From NCBI GenBank assembly GCA_947475735.1, contig CANJLQ010000009.1, positions 121,788 to 185,787 of the forward strand: 64,000 nucleotides of DNA, written 5' to 3'. The notes under the pieces are model-generated. The model was not told where the DNA came from. It worked only from the letters and a program-made list of their open reading frames with translations, and did not search any database. Positions 11,801-20,699 of the stretch are shown here, one piece after another (the stretch's first letter is position 1; each line of letters opens with the position of its first letter). Source of the DNA: Caulobacteraceae bacterium. Its GTDB lineage: Bacteria; Pseudomonadota; Alphaproteobacteria; Caulobacterales; Caulobacteraceae. The position numbers were made by a program, and so were the translations under genes.

Positions 11801-12295
11801 GACCTCATCCACCTCTTGCTGGAACGCCTGCCCGAGATCGCGCCCCAAGCCCGCCCCGACGCCGCCCGCCGCCTCCTGGCCCGCGAGCGTGGCCTGTCCG
11901 ACGATCAACGGGACGAGATAATGACGGCCGCCTTCGGCGTGCTGGACGACCCCCGCTTCGCCCCCGTCTTCGGCCCCGGCTCCCGCGCCGAGGTCGCCCT
12001 GGTCGGCTCCGCGCCCGAACTGGCATCCGGCGTCTCCATCAACGGCCGCATCGACCGCCTGGTCCTGACGCCCGAGCGCGTCCTGGTCATCGACTACAAG
12101 ACCAATCGCCCCGCCCCGGACCGCATCGAGGACGCCGACGCGTCTTACGTCACCCAGATGGCGGTCTATGTCGCGGTCTTGCGCGCGCTGTATCCCGACC
12201 GCCCGGTCGAGGCGGCCCTGGTGTGGACGGACGGGCCCAGGCTGATGGCCGTGCCGGACGGGATGATGGCCGAGGCCCTCGCCGCATTGCACTGA
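8804..12295 (+). CDS. addA: double-strand break repair helicase AddA
   Basis: This is a 1163-residue UvrD-like helicase with a C-terminal nuclease. Visible motifs in order are Walker A NAGSGKTST near residue 30, YTKAAAAEMQSRL (motif Ia), LIDEAQDTAPEQWDIV (Walker B), VVGDAKQSIYSFQGA (motif III), MTVHGAKGLEAPVVI (motif V), LLYVALTRARDRV (motif VI) and the nuclease VIDYKTNRPAP near the end. It forms the AddAB complex with the overlapping addB. All helicase and nuclease residues appear intact. Gene order murU-addB-addA agrees with other Caulobacterales as I recall. Confidence 0.95.
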   Translation: MSGAPSTTILPDLRQQEAADPRRSVFVTANAGSGKTSTLVDRVARLLLADVRAAEILCVTYTKAAAAEMQSRLYKRLGAWAVMDDEKLSASLHELDGRDPDRLSGDDLKRARRLFAQALDTPGGLKIQTLHAFCEKLLRRFPLEAGITPGFQVLEDQAAVALSRLARDDLARHALAHPDGGIGQAYAHFAVALDFKAFDALLGKIEADRARLTDYIERWQSGASPGPWRLAGADPERTADAIETDFMRFLDRDAWLSVAEQMVSGGKDDGNCADRMHEAEWTFEGLGSVFLTKGKARSRIATSKAPSFARDWLSDLQARYCATLEEVQKARLAEDTVHALTLAEAHARFYEARKADKGALDFGDMVARTVDLLTKRSSAAWVLYKLDGGIEHVLIDEAQDTAPEQWDIVEALTEGFFSGIGSRRFGAGTVDRTVFVVGDAKQSIYSFQGARPEMLVEKRRDFATRVIGAGMGFAGVPLDTSFRSTPEVLSFVDKVFFDPEAASTPDRSRALVGVQGDISPHKPMRSGDQGCIDLWPLYRDEKAPEREAWDDPVDEEAPDSARKRLARDLALEIQRQVQDGVTVQDKDSRTLRPAGYGDFLILVRQRDATFEEIIRALKSAGVPVAGADRLKLSTHIAFSDLISLARFALYPDDDLSLAEVLRSPFCDVDENSLYELAGSKKERRKLWHELRDRAGERPEWLHARALLDFALSTRGRDPFAFLSGLLNRVDDTGLSGRARVLARLGREAEEALDETLNQVLAAEDRGGLDLETALAMLEQADVEVKRELEGPRDEVRVMTVHGAKGLEAPVVILPDTTAKARGKGPGLMPVVGDDGSEGWLMVLTTKETDPPAAKVAREARDQRALEESLRLLYVALTRARDRVIVMGRGRGNSTDGFEEGSWWSVLTETFERLGPEGRDIGQERRRYGRDPVVLGRGSSAVAVTAPAIPDWARRAPDVDPSARYVSPSQAKGGKRAAAPSPLAVVSGGEGAPLGRFRRGDLIHLLLERLPEIAPQARPDAARRLLARERGLSDDQRDEIMTAAFGVLDDPRFAPVFGPGSRAEVALVGSAPELASGVSINGRIDRLVLTPERVLVIDYKTNRPAPDRIEDADASYVTQMAVYVAVLRALYPDRPVEAALVWTDGPRLMAVPDGMMAEALAALH

Positions 12296-12387
12296 AAACG
12301 ATCAGGGACGGTCCGCGTCACCGGTCGGGAGATGACTTCGCGCCGGCTCTGTGATCCTTTCGCCAGCCAGGGGATGCGGGGCCGGAC

Positions 12388-13764
12388 ATGCTGAACACCA
12401 TAGATGCGGCCGCCGGGACCGGCCTGGCGCCGGCCGTCACCGGACGGTCGATCGCCCGCAAGACCCAGATCGTGGTGGTCGGCGGTGGGGCGGGCGGTCT
12501 TGGCTTGGCGGCGAAACTGGGCCGCGCCTTCGGCCGCGACCGCTTCGACATCATCCTGGTCGACCGCAACCCGACCCACATCTGGAAGCCGCTGCTGCAC
12601 GAGGTCGCGGCCGGCTCGCTGGACGCCAATCTGGACGAGGTCGGCTATCGCGGCCACGCCTTCCGCTGGCGCTACCGCTTCTTCGACGGGTCGCTGGACG
12701 GCATCGATCGCGACACCCGCCACATCCACATCTCCCCCATCCATGACGAGACGGGGCGAGAGATCATCGCCGGTCACCGCATCCGCTACGACTATCTGGT
12801 GCTGGCCGTCGGGTCGGTTTCCAACGACTTCGGCACGCCCGGCGCGCGCGACAACGCCCTGTTTCTGGACGACCGCACCCAGGCCGACCGCTTCCGCAAG
12901 CGGCTGCTGAACCAGTGCCTGCGAGTCTCGCGCGCCATGCTGGCCGATCCGACCTCGGACGCCCGGGTGCGGGTCGTCATCGTCGGCGGCGGGGCGACCG
13001 GGGTCGAACTGGCCGCCGAGCTGTTCAACGCGGCCCAGGGCCTGGCCTACTACGGGCTGGAGGTGTTCGATGACAGCCGCCTGTCGGTCACCCTGGTCGA
13101 GGCCGGCCCGCGCATCCTGCCCGCCCTTCCCGAACGCCTGTCCCAGGCCGCGAAGGCCGAGCTGGAGGCCATCGGCGTGCGCGTCATCACCGGCAGCAAG
13201 GTCACCGAGGTCACGCCCGACGGCGTCATGACCGCGAGCGGAGAGTTCATTCCCGCCGACCTGCGCGTCTGGGCCTCGGGCGTGAAGGGGCCGGAGTTCC
13301 TGAACGGCATCGGCGGGCTGGAGACCACGCCGTCCAACCAGCTGGTGGTGCGCGACACGCTTCAGACGACCCGCGACGACCGCATCTTCGCCATCGGCGA
13401 CTGCGCCCGCTATGTGCCCGCCGGCAGCGACCGCCCCATCCCGCCCCGCGCCCAGGCGGCCCACCAGATGGCCTCGACGGCGTTCGAGAACCTCGTCGCC
13501 CTCGTGCGCGGACGACCGATGAGACCCTTCGTGTATCGGGACCAGGGCTCGCTGGTGTCGCTGTCGCGCTATTCGACGGTCGGCAGCCTGATGGGCAATC
13601 TGGTCGGCGGGCGCATGGCGGTGGAGGGGCGGCTGGCGCGGCTGATTTACACGTCGCTCTATCGCCTGCACATCCTGACCATCCACGGCTGGACCAAGGG
13701 CCTGGCCCTGATCGCGCTCGGTCACGTCAACCAGGTGATCCGGCCCCGATTGAAGCTGCACTGA
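12388..13764 (+). CDS. NAD(P)/FAD-dependent oxidoreductase, type II NADH dehydrogenase family
   Basis: This 458-residue flavoprotein has two dinucleotide folds: [17 protein letters not shown] for FAD near residue 30 and [16 protein letters not shown] for NAD(P)H near residue 195. A late [11 protein letters not shown] closes the FAD site, the pattern of NDH-2 enzymes that pass electrons from NADH to quinone without pumping protons. [16 protein letters not shown] block is also typical. It has no signal peptide and would sit on the inner membrane surface through its C-terminal region. It lies between addA and trxA with 92 bases upstream. The symbol ndh is plausible but not certain. Confidence 0.85.
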   Translation: MLNTIDAAAGTGLAPAVTGRSIARKTQIVVVGGGAGGLGLAAKLGRAFGRDRFDIILVDRNPTHIWKPLLHEVAAGSLDANLDEVGYRGHAFRWRYRFFDGSLDGIDRDTRHIHISPIHDETGREIIAGHRIRYDYLVLAVGSVSNDFGTPGARDNALFLDDRTQADRFRKRLLNQCLRVSRAMLADPTSDARVRVVIVGGGATGVELAAELFNAAQGLAYYGLEVFDDSRLSVTLVEAGPRILPALPERLSQAAKAELEAIGVRVITGSKVTEVTPDGVMTASGEFIPADLRVWASGVKGPEFLNGIGGLETTPSNQLVVRDTLQTTRDDRIFAIGDCARYVPAGSDRPIPPRAQAAHQMASTAFENLVALVRGRPMRPFVYRDQGSLVSLSRYSTVGSLMGNLVGGRMAVEGRLARLIYTSLYRLHILTIHGWTKGLALIALGHVNQVIRPRLKLH

Positions 13765-13868
13765 CGGCAGGGTGGACGCGAGGCTCCTTCTCCGTTGATT
13801 TCCTCGGGAATCGCCCCACATCTCGCCTGAACAAGAGACGGGCGACACCGCCCCCACGGAGAACCCCT

Positions 13869-14207
13869 ATGGCTACCGTCAAGGTCACCGACGACAGCTT
13901 CGACGCCGACGTGCTGAAATCCTCCACCCCCGTGCTGGTGGACTTCTGGGCGGAGTGGTGCGGCCCCTGCAAGCAGATCGGTCCGGCCCTGGAACAGATC
14001 GCCGACGAGCTGGCCGGACAGGTCACCATCGCCAAGGTCAACATCGACGACAGCCCCCTGACCCCGTCCAAGCTGGGCGTGAAGGGCATCCCCACCCTGA
14101 TGCTGTTCAAGGACGGCCAGATGGCCTCGCTGAAGGTCGGCGCCATGCCCAAGGGCAAGATCCTGGAATGGCTGGCCGAGGCCGGCATCCAGGCCAAGGT
14201 CGCCTGA
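13869..14207 (+). CDS. trxA: thioredoxin
   Basis: This 112-residue classical thioredoxin has the active site [10 protein letters not shown] near residue 30 and the cis-proline loop [12 protein letters not shown] near residue 75. It reduces disulfides in cytosolic proteins and can supply electrons to ribonucleotide reductase, whose nrdB lies about 24 kb away. A good Shine-Dalgarno (ggagaa) precedes ATG 13869. Its length is normal. It is followed by a long gene-free inverted repeat that could end transcription. Confidence 0.96.
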   Translation: MATVKVTDDSFDADVLKSSTPVLVDFWAEWCGPCKQIGPALEQIADELAGQVTIAKVNIDDSPLTPSKLGVKGIPTLMLFKDGQMASLKVGAMPKGKILEWLAEAGIQAKVA

Positions 14208-14235
14208 TTCCATCGGTTCGACGGGACTGCCGCCT

Positions 14236-14466
14236 GAAGGGGTTCATCACGGCGAGCGCAGCGAAGGCACGGCGAACACTGCGGACCGAGCGGTCGCCGA
14301 GGTCGCCGATCGTTCACCGGGCCTCCTGGGCATGACGAACGGCGGCTTCGCCGCAATCGGTCGATGCGACGCCGATCTGAAGCGGCCTGATCGGTGACCG
14401 TTCCGCGCCCTCGATCCCGCCGTGATCGCCGTGAGCGCGCTGTGCTCGCCGTGATGAACCTCTTCG
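14236..14466. repeat. imperfect inverted repeat filling the trxA-DUF885 gap
   Basis: The 333-base gap 14208-14540 holds no supportable gene. Its outer arms near 14236-14263 and 14438-14466 match as reverse complements apart from two bases, sharing a ggttcatcacggcgagc core. Smaller hairpins lie between the arms (for example gcggcttcgccgc). It looks like a dispersed palindromic element rather than a structured RNA gene. It might also fold as a terminator for trxA, though no T-tract follows. Confidence 0.75.
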
Positions 14467-14540
14467 GACCACACACCACCCTTGCCTAAGCCGTCCGCAT
14501 CGGGGACGCTCCCGGGACCTTGTTTCCCCGGGAGTTTTCC

Positions 14541-16382
14541 ATGCGTCGTCTTCTCGTGTCCTGCGCCGCCGCCACCCTGATCGCGGCGGGCGGTCTGGGC
14601 GTCGCGGCCTTCGCGCCCGCGCCCCTCCCTCAGGCCGAGCAGACTGCCGAGGCCGACGCCCGGCTCGCCGCCTTCTTCGAGACCGCCTATGCCGAGCGCA
14701 TCGCGCTCAGCCCCCAGCAGATGACCTCGCTGGGGCTCAAAACCGACTACGACAAGCTGGACGACTATACCCCCGCCGCCCAGGAACGGTCCCTGGCCCT
14801 CGCCGAGCGCCAGCTGGCGGCCATGCAGGCCCAGTTCGACCCTGCGACCCTGAACGCCCAGTCGCGCATGTCCTATCGCCTTTTCGAACACGGCGTCGTG
14901 CAGCAGCGCGAGAGCTTCCGCTGGCGCGACAGCGGCTATCCGGTCTCATCCAGCGGCGGCGCTGGCGGCTCCCTGCCGGTGTTCATGATCAACAACCACC
15001 GCGTCGACACGGTCTCGGACGCCGAGGCCTATGTCGCCCGCCTCATTGAGGTCGAGCGCGTGCTGGGCGAGGCCTCCACCACCATCCGCACCCGAGTCGC
15101 CGCTGGCATCACGCCCCCGACTTTCGTCTGGGAACCGGCCTTGGGCGCGATCCGGAACGTCACCAATGGCGCCCCCTTCACCGACGGCCCCGACGTGGCG
15201 ATCTGGGCCGACATCCAGACCAAGGTGAACCGCCTCGACATCCCTCAGGCCGAGAAGGATCGGCTGATCGCCTCGGCGCGCGAGGCCCTGACCGGCGCGT
15301 TCAAGCGCGGCTACGACGTCTATCTGGCGACCTTGCTGGAGGCTCAACCCCTGTCGGACAGCACCGACGGCGTCTGGCGGCTGCCGGACGGCGAGGCCTA
15401 CTATGAGCACCGCCTGCGGGCCTCCACCACCACCGACCTGACCGCCGACCAGATCCATCAGATCGGTCTCGCCGAGGTCGCCCGCATCCAGGCCGAAATG
15501 GAGGTCATCAAGGACCGCGTCGGCTTCGACGGCACGCTCCAGGAATTCTTCACCCACCTGAAGACCGACCCCCAGTTCCAGTATCCGAACACGCCCGAGG
15601 GCAAGGCCCAGTATCTGGCCGACAGCCGCGCCTTCATCGCCCAGGTCATGGCCGTCGCGCCCCAGTGGTTCAGCGACCTGCCCGAGGCCGAGCTCGAGGT
15701 CCGCGCCGTCGAAGAATGGCGCGAGCAGTCCAGCGGCATCGCCTTTTACAACCAGCCCGCGGCCGACGGCTCGCGGCCGGGCATCTACTACGTCAACCTG
15801 TCGGACATGGGTCAGGTGCTGCGGCCCCAGACCGAGGGCATCGCCTATCACGAGGGCGCGCCCGGCCATCACTTCCAGATCGCCTATGCCCAGGAGATGG
15901 AGAGCCTGCCGCGCTTCCGCCGCTTCGGCGGCTACGGCGTCTATTCGGAAGGGTGGGGCCTGTATGCCGAGAAGCTGGGCAAGGAGATGGGCTTCTATCA
16001 GGACCCCTATTCCGACTTCGGCCGGCTCTCGACCGAGCTGTGGCGGGCCGTGCGGCTGGTGCTGGACACCGGCATCCACTCAAAGCGCTGGAGCCGGGAT
16101 CAGGCGGCCGACTATTTCCGCCAGAACTCCCTGCTCAGCGAGCGCGACATCCGGCTGGAGGTGAACCGCTACATCTCCGGCCCCGGCCAGGCGACCAGCT
16201 ACAAGGTCGGCGAGCTGAAGATCCTGGAACTGCGCGAACGGGCGCGGGCAGCGCTGGGGGCCCGCTTCGACATCCGCGACTTCCACACTGTGGTCCTGGG
16301 CTCGGGCGCGGTGCCGCTGGACGTGCTGGAGGAACAGGTCGACGCCTGGATCGCAGGCGGAGGCGGGGCGCCCGCCGCCTGA
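14541..16382 (+). CDS. secreted DUF885 family protein
   Basis: This 613-residue exported protein starts at ATG 14541, which follows a gggag ribosome site and gives a signal peptide ([20 protein letters not shown]). The frame opens 7 codons earlier at a TTG. The DUF885 core has the conserved [11 protein letters not shown] block near residue 440, resembling a zinc-peptidase helix, and later [14 protein letters not shown] and a [17 protein letters not shown] motif. Members are long (about 600) and often annotated as putative periplasmic peptidases. The function is unproven. Confidence 0.88.
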   Translation: MRRLLVSCAAATLIAAGGLGVAAFAPAPLPQAEQTAEADARLAAFFETAYAERIALSPQQMTSLGLKTDYDKLDDYTPAAQERSLALAERQLAAMQAQFDPATLNAQSRMSYRLFEHGVVQQRESFRWRDSGYPVSSSGGAGGSLPVFMINNHRVDTVSDAEAYVARLIEVERVLGEASTTIRTRVAAGITPPTFVWEPALGAIRNVTNGAPFTDGPDVAIWADIQTKVNRLDIPQAEKDRLIASAREALTGAFKRGYDVYLATLLEAQPLSDSTDGVWRLPDGEAYYEHRLRASTTTDLTADQIHQIGLAEVARIQAEMEVIKDRVGFDGTLQEFFTHLKTDPQFQYPNTPEGKAQYLADSRAFIAQVMAVAPQWFSDLPEAELEVRAVEEWREQSSGIAFYNQPAADGSRPGIYYVNLSDMGQVLRPQTEGIAYHEGAPGHHFQIAYAQEMESLPRFRRFGGYGVYSEGWGLYAEKLGKEMGFYQDPYSDFGRLSTELWRAVRLVLDTGIHSKRWSRDQAADYFRQNSLLSERDIRLEVNRYISGPGQATSYKVGELKILELRERARAALGARFDIRDFHTVVLGSGAVPLDVLEEQVDAWIAGGGGAPAA

Positions 16383-16424
16383 CGGGTCTCGCGCGCGGCC
16401 GCGCGGGGGGCTAAAGCGCCCCCC

Positions 16425-17174
16425 ATGCCCTTCACCGCGACCGTCCTGACCATGTTCCCCGAGGCCTTTCCCGGGCCGCTGGGCGTGTCCCTGATCGGCA
16501 CCGCCTGGCGCGAGCGGGGGCTGTGGGGCCTGGAAACGGTGGACATTCGCAACTTTTCCGAAGATAAGCGCGGCTTCCTGGACGACACCCCCGCGGGTGG
16601 CGGCCCCGGACAGGTGCTGAAAGCGGACGTGGTGGCCCGGGCTCTCGACAGCCTTTCGGGTCCTCCCCGGCCGCTTTTGTACATGAGCGCACGGGGTCGA
16701 CCCCTGACCCAGGCGCGCGTGAAGGAATGGGCCACAGCGGACGGCGTCGTCGTCCTGTGCGGTCGGTTCGAGGGGGTGGACCAGCGGGTGCTCGACGCCC
16801 GAGGGTTCGAGGAGGTCAGCGTCGGAGACGCGGTTCTCGCCGGGGGCGAGGCGGCGGCGATGGTGGTGATCGAGGCGTGCGTACGACTGATCCCCGGGGT
16901 CCTGGGCCAGGCCGAAAGCCTGTCGTCCGAGAGCTTCGAGGATGGTCTTCTGGAGCATCCGCAGTTCACGCGACCGCGGACGTTCGAGGGGATCGACATT
17001 CCCGATGTGCTGCTGTCGGGCGACCACAAGAAGGTCGCTCTCTGGCGTCAGGCGCAGAGGGAAGAGACGACCCGGGAGCGACGGCCGGACTTGTGGGCGG
17101 CGCACTCGGACAGACGACCTGCGGAACCCTCCGCCAAATCACAGCTAAAGAGCGCAAAAGCTCGAGGAGAATAG
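16425..17174 (+). CDS. trmD: tRNA (guanine37-N1)-methyltransferase TrmD
   Basis: TrmD (249 residues) uses S-adenosylmethionine to make m1G37 in tRNAs reading CNN codons, preventing +1 frameshifts. The SPOUT knot is visible as [16 protein letters not shown] and [19 protein letters not shown]. The family blocks [19 protein letters not shown] and [22 protein letters not shown] split around them. It is 3 bases upstream of rplS, the conserved trmD-rplS pairing. rpsP and rimM, usual operon mates, are absent here; the gene begins 42 bases after the DUF885 gene. Confidence 0.96.
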   Translation: MPFTATVLTMFPEAFPGPLGVSLIGTAWRERGLWGLETVDIRNFSEDKRGFLDDTPAGGGPGQVLKADVVARALDSLSGPPRPLLYMSARGRPLTQARVKEWATADGVVVLCGRFEGVDQRVLDARGFEEVSVGDAVLAGGEAAAMVVIEACVRLIPGVLGQAESLSSESFEDGLLEHPQFTRPRTFEGIDIPDVLLSGDHKKVALWRQAQREETTRERRPDLWAAHSDRRPAEPSAKSQLKSAKARGE

Positions 17175-17177
17175 ACC

Positions 17178-17609
17178 ATGGCCAATATCCTTCAGACCCT
17201 GGAGGCCGAAGAGAAGGCGCGGCTGATCGAAAAGCGTTCGATCCCCGACTTCCAGCCCGGCGACACCCTGCGCGTCAACGTCCGCATCAAGGAAGGCGAG
17301 CGTGAACGCATCCAGGCCTTCGAAGGCGTCTGCATCGCCCGCGCCGGCGGCGGCGTGAACGAGAACTTCACGGTCCGGAAAATCAGCTTCGGCGAGGGCG
17401 TCGAGCGCGTCTTCCCGATCCTGTCGCCCAACATCGAGTCCATCGAGGTCAAGCGTCGCGGCGTCGTCCGGCGCGCCAAGCTCTATTATCTGCGCGATCG
17501 CCGGGGCAAGTCGGCCCGTATCGCCGAGCGCCAGACCGTCCGCCCCGCCAAGGGCGTCGTCGTGCCGGAAACCGGCAAGGCTGAAGGCCCCGCCGCCGAA
17601 GAGGCATAG
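17178..17609 (+). CDS. rplS: 50S ribosomal protein L19
   Basis: L19 sits at the interface of the 30S and 50S subunits. The 143-residue product has the full family pattern: [20 protein letters not shown], then [35 protein letters not shown] and [19 protein letters not shown] strong gaggagaa ribosome site lies inside the end of trmD. The tail after residue 120 ([21 protein letters not shown]) is a short acidic extension common in alphaproteobacteria. A hairpin terminator lies about 80 bases downstream. Confidence 0.97.
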   Translation: MANILQTLEAEEKARLIEKRSIPDFQPGDTLRVNVRIKEGERERIQAFEGVCIARAGGGVNENFTVRKISFGEGVERVFPILSPNIESIEVKRRGVVRRAKLYYLRDRRGKSARIAERQTVRPAKGVVVPETGKAEGPAAEEA

Positions 17610-17691
17610 GCCACGATCCACGCCGTCATCCTCGGTCCCGGATCACGTCCGGGATGATCCGAGGATCGGACGTCGAACACATCGACTGCAT

Positions 17692-17728
17692 GAAGGGGCG
17701 CGCCGCCGTGGTGCGCCCCTTCGTCGTT
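17692..17728 (+). terminator. rho-independent-like terminator after rplS
   Basis: A 10-bp perfect stem (gaaggggcgc with gcgccccttc, 17692-17701 and 17713-17722) encloses an 11-base loop and is followed by gtcgttt. The T-tract is short. It sits between rplS and the convergent aldose epimerase gene. Confidence 0.7.
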
Positions 17729-17784
17729 TGAGCGGATGAACATCCGACCCTCGGATCAAGTCCTAGGACGACGGAGGGGGGCGG

Positions 17785-18921
17785 TCAGGCCCCGAACCGG
17801 TACTCCGTCCGGGACCGGAACGTCTCGCCCGGCCTCAAAACCGTCGAGGGAAACTCCGGCCGGTTCGGGCTGTTCTGAAAGTGCTGGGTCTCCAGCGCCA
17901 CGCCGCAATACGGGCGATAGGCCACCCCGCCGCGCCCGATCAGTTCGACGGTGTTGGCCGCATAGACATGCAGCGCCGGCTCGGTCGTCCAGACCTCCAG
18001 CGAGCGACCGCTGTCGGCGTGTGACAGCCGCCCGGCCCGGCGCAGGCCCTCGCCCCGGACCGCGAAACTGTGGTCATAGCCCCCGCCGAACCGCAGCTGC
18101 TCGTCGTCCGCCGCCATGTCGCGCCCCAGCGGCTTGGGCTGCCGGAAATCGAAGGGCGTCTCCCCGACCGGCCGCAGTTCCCCGGTCACGATCTTGCGCG
18201 CGTCATAGGCGGCGAAGGCGTCGGCCTCGATTTCCAGCAGATGGTCGGTGATCGCCCGCGTCGGATCGCCCAACAGGTTGAAATAGCTGTGATGGGTCGG
18301 GTTCAGCACCGTCGGCTGATCCGTCAGCGCCAGATAGTCGAGCGTCAGCCGGTTGTCGTGCGTCAGTCGATAGGTGATCGAGATCGTCAGCCGCCCCGGA
18401 AAGCCCTGGTCCCCGTCGGCGCTGACGAGCGTCAGGGTCACGCCAGGCCCCTCCGCCGTCTCGTCCGCCCGCCCCGACCAGTTGCGCTTGGCAAAGCCGA
18501 CCGGCCCGCCGTGGGTCGAATGCGGTCCGTTGCCCACCTCCAGCTGGATCGTTCGCCCGTCGAGGTCGAGCCGCCCGTTCTCGATCCGCCCGGCATATCG
18601 GCCCACCGTCGTTCCGAAATTGCGCGACCGCGCGACATAGTCCTCGAGCGTGTCCAGCCCCAGCACCATCTCGGCGTGTCGTCCCTCGCGGTCGGGCATC
18701 GTCAGCGACTGCAGCGCCGCGCCCCAGGTCATGATCCGCGCGGTCGAGCCCCGGTCGTTGGTGAGTGTGAACAGCTTCACCGCCTCGCCGGTCGCCAGCG
18801 TTCCGAACGGCGCTTCGGACACGCCTGCCCGCGTCTGAAACGGCATCCCGGGCAGGCCGGCGCATCCGGCCAGGGAGGAGGCGGCCAGACCCAGGGCGAG
18901 CGCGCGACGATCGGACCTCAT
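17785..18921 (-). CDS. aldose 1-epimerase (galactose mutarotase family), predicted lipoprotein
   Basis: This 378-residue mutarotase interconverts alpha and beta anomers of aldoses. I start it at 18921 because this ATG overlaps the upstream lyase stop (ATGA) and gives MRSDRRALALGLAASSLAGC, a lipobox ending in Cys20. Galactose-mutarotase blocks are GRYAGRIENGRLDLDG, STHGGPVGFAKRNW, NPTHHSYFNLLGD (catalytic His) and VALETQHFQNSPN with the terminal Glu region. Coupling to a secreted pectate lyase suggests handling of sugars released outside the inner membrane, which is unusual since most mutarotases are cytosolic. Confidence 0.88.
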   Translation of the reverse strand: MRSDRRALALGLAASSLAGCAGLPGMPFQTRAGVSEAPFGTLATGEAVKLFTLTNDRGSTARIMTWGAALQSLTMPDREGRHAEMVLGLDTLEDYVARSRNFGTTVGRYAGRIENGRLDLDGRTIQLEVGNGPHSTHGGPVGFAKRNWSGRADETAEGPGVTLTLVSADGDQGFPGRLTISITYRLTHDNRLTLDYLALTDQPTVLNPTHHSYFNLLGDPTRAITDHLLEIEADAFAAYDARKIVTGELRPVGETPFDFRQPKPLGRDMAADDEQLRFGGGYDHSFAVRGEGLRRAGRLSHADSGRSLEVWTTEPALHVYAANTVELIGRGGVAYRPYCGVALETQHFQNSPNRPEFPSTVLRPGETFRSRTEYRFGA

Positions 18922-20600
18922 CCGGCCGCCGCGCCTTCCAGCGCCTCGATCAGGTCGCCCATGTTGCGCACGAAGCTCTCGGTGGAAACGCCCTCGACCG
19001 GAAAGTCCGTGGTCCACGGAGAGGTATCATGCAGGTCACCCACCCGGGTGATCCGGTACTCGCCGCCGACCGGCGCAGTGGGTCCGGGGCCGATATAGGG
19101 GTTTGACGTCGCGGTCAGGGGCGTCGGCCAATAGCCTCGCGCGTTGAGCGCCGCGATCACCTCTCCCGCGCGCGACGCGGCCGGCGGCCGTGCCCGACGC
19201 GCTGCCGAGCCCATGTCCTGCCAGGACACGTCGCGCAGCGTGAAGTATTTCGGCAGGGTCCGGGTCCCCGCCCGCGCCAGCAGGGGCGATCCCGCGCTGG
19301 CCTGTTCTGGCGTCTGCGCCGCCAGCGCCGCATACTGATCGCGCAGACCCGCGACGTTCAGCGTCCGGAACGATCCATAGTGGATCACCGTGTCGTTGGG
19401 ATTGCGGTCGGCATAGTAGGCCCCGTTCACGACGTTGGAGCCCCGCCTGTGGATGTACCACGGCTGGTTGGTGCCCGGCTCGATGAAGGTCGGGTGGGTC
19501 CGGCCGTTCAGCCTCAGCTCCGGCGGCAGGGCGACCGAGTCCAGCCAGTCCAGCGCCTCGGGCACCCGCGCGATGTAGCGCCGCTCGCCGGTCAGGCGAT
19601 AGAAGTTCAGCAACTGCTGGATGTTGTTGGCCGTGGTGTGGGTCGCCAGCGCCTCGGGCTCATAGGTCCGCGCCGCCGACGGCTTCAGGGTGTCGGGATA
19701 GTGCTGCAGCCCCCACCCGGCCTGGGGCGCGGGCTGTTGGGTCGCCGCGACGATGTCCATGCCGCGCCGGATCGAAGACAGGAGGCGCGCCCGCGTCAGG
19801 CCTCGGCCCTCGCGCCCCGACGCCAGCCGGTCGCCCATCGTCTGATGGACGAAGATCAGGAACTCCAGGTTTTCACCCGCCACATCGTCGTTGAAGGTGA
19901 TCAGCCGGGTATAGTCCGCATGGCCATGCACCCCGCCGTCCTCGACGAAGGGAAACCGCTGGGGCCAGCCGCCGTTCTCGTACTGACTGTCCAGCACGAA
20001 CCGCACGGCCTTTTGCAGCGGCGCCAGATAGGCCCGCTCGCCTTCCAGAACGAGCCGCAGCATCAGCTGGGACGCCTCCGACGTCCCCGCATCGTCGAAG
20101 GTGGCGTTGCCGTAGTAGCGGTGGAATTCCTCCATCCGCCAGGCGTTCTGGCCGTAGGTGGCGTACCATTGGCGCAGACTGTCCTCGCCCGCCGTGTCGA
20201 TGACGTAGTTCCAGCCGCCGGCCGGATGCTGGCCCCGCACCAGGGCGTCGGCGGCCGATTTGGCGGCGTCCAGGAATTGACGGTCGCCGGTGGCGTGAAA
20301 GGCGTCGAGAAAGGCGTGGCCCATGGTGCCGGTGCCCGGCGGCTGGACCCAGATCATGGTCGGCGCCGCCTCCAGTTCGCCCCAGCGGCGCGAGAAGTCT
20401 GGCAGATAGGTCCAGACGTATCCGCCCTCGACCGCCGCCTCGTCGGTCATGAAGGCGGCGGCCCGTTTCATCGCAGCGATGATGGCGGCGCGGTCGGGCG
20501 TCGGCCCCCCGACTGCGGTTTGGGCCAAGGCGGGCAGGGGCACCATCGCGGCGGCGGCCGTGGCCAGCAGGGTGCGACGATGGAGGTGGATCGAGGTCAT
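18918..20600 (-). CDS. secreted pectate lyase, PL10-like
   Basis: This 560-residue protein begins MTSIHLHRRTLLATAAAAMV and ends its leader at ALAQ. The twin Arg suggests Tat export but a Sec route is possible. Repeated helix-toroid blocks, including LDSQYENGGWPQRFPF near residue 210 and FNDDVAGENLEFLI, match the Pec_lyase (PL10) family that cleaves de-esterified polygalacturonate by beta-elimination. Length exceeds a lone PL10 catalytic domain (about 330), so the C-terminal 180 residues are extra. It overlaps the epimerase gene, forming a small pectin-utilisation pair. No transporter lies beside it. Confidence 0.8.
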   Translation of the reverse strand: MTSIHLHRRTLLATAAAAMVPLPALAQTAVGGPTPDRAAIIAAMKRAAAFMTDEAAVEGGYVWTYLPDFSRRWGELEAAPTMIWVQPPGTGTMGHAFLDAFHATGDRQFLDAAKSAADALVRGQHPAGGWNYVIDTAGEDSLRQWYATYGQNAWRMEEFHRYYGNATFDDAGTSEASQLMLRLVLEGERAYLAPLQKAVRFVLDSQYENGGWPQRFPFVEDGGVHGHADYTRLITFNDDVAGENLEFLIFVHQTMGDRLASGREGRGLTRARLLSSIRRGMDIVAATQQPAPQAGWGLQHYPDTLKPSAARTYEPEALATHTTANNIQQLLNFYRLTGERRYIARVPEALDWLDSVALPPELRLNGRTHPTFIEPGTNQPWYIHRRGSNVVNGAYYADRNPNDTVIHYGSFRTLNVAGLRDQYAALAAQTPEQASAGSPLLARAGTRTLPKYFTLRDVSWQDMGSAARRARPPAASRAGEVIAALNARGYWPTPLTATSNPYIGPGPTAPVGGEYRITRVGDLHDTSPWTTDFPVEGVSTESFVRNMGDLIEALEGAAAG

Positions 20601-20699
20601 GGGGCCCCTGTCTGGCTGGCGTTTCCGGTCGACTCTGGCGGTCGATCCATCGCTGAGCTTACAGCATTGACACCGGTTTCCAAGCGCGGGTGCCGGCGG

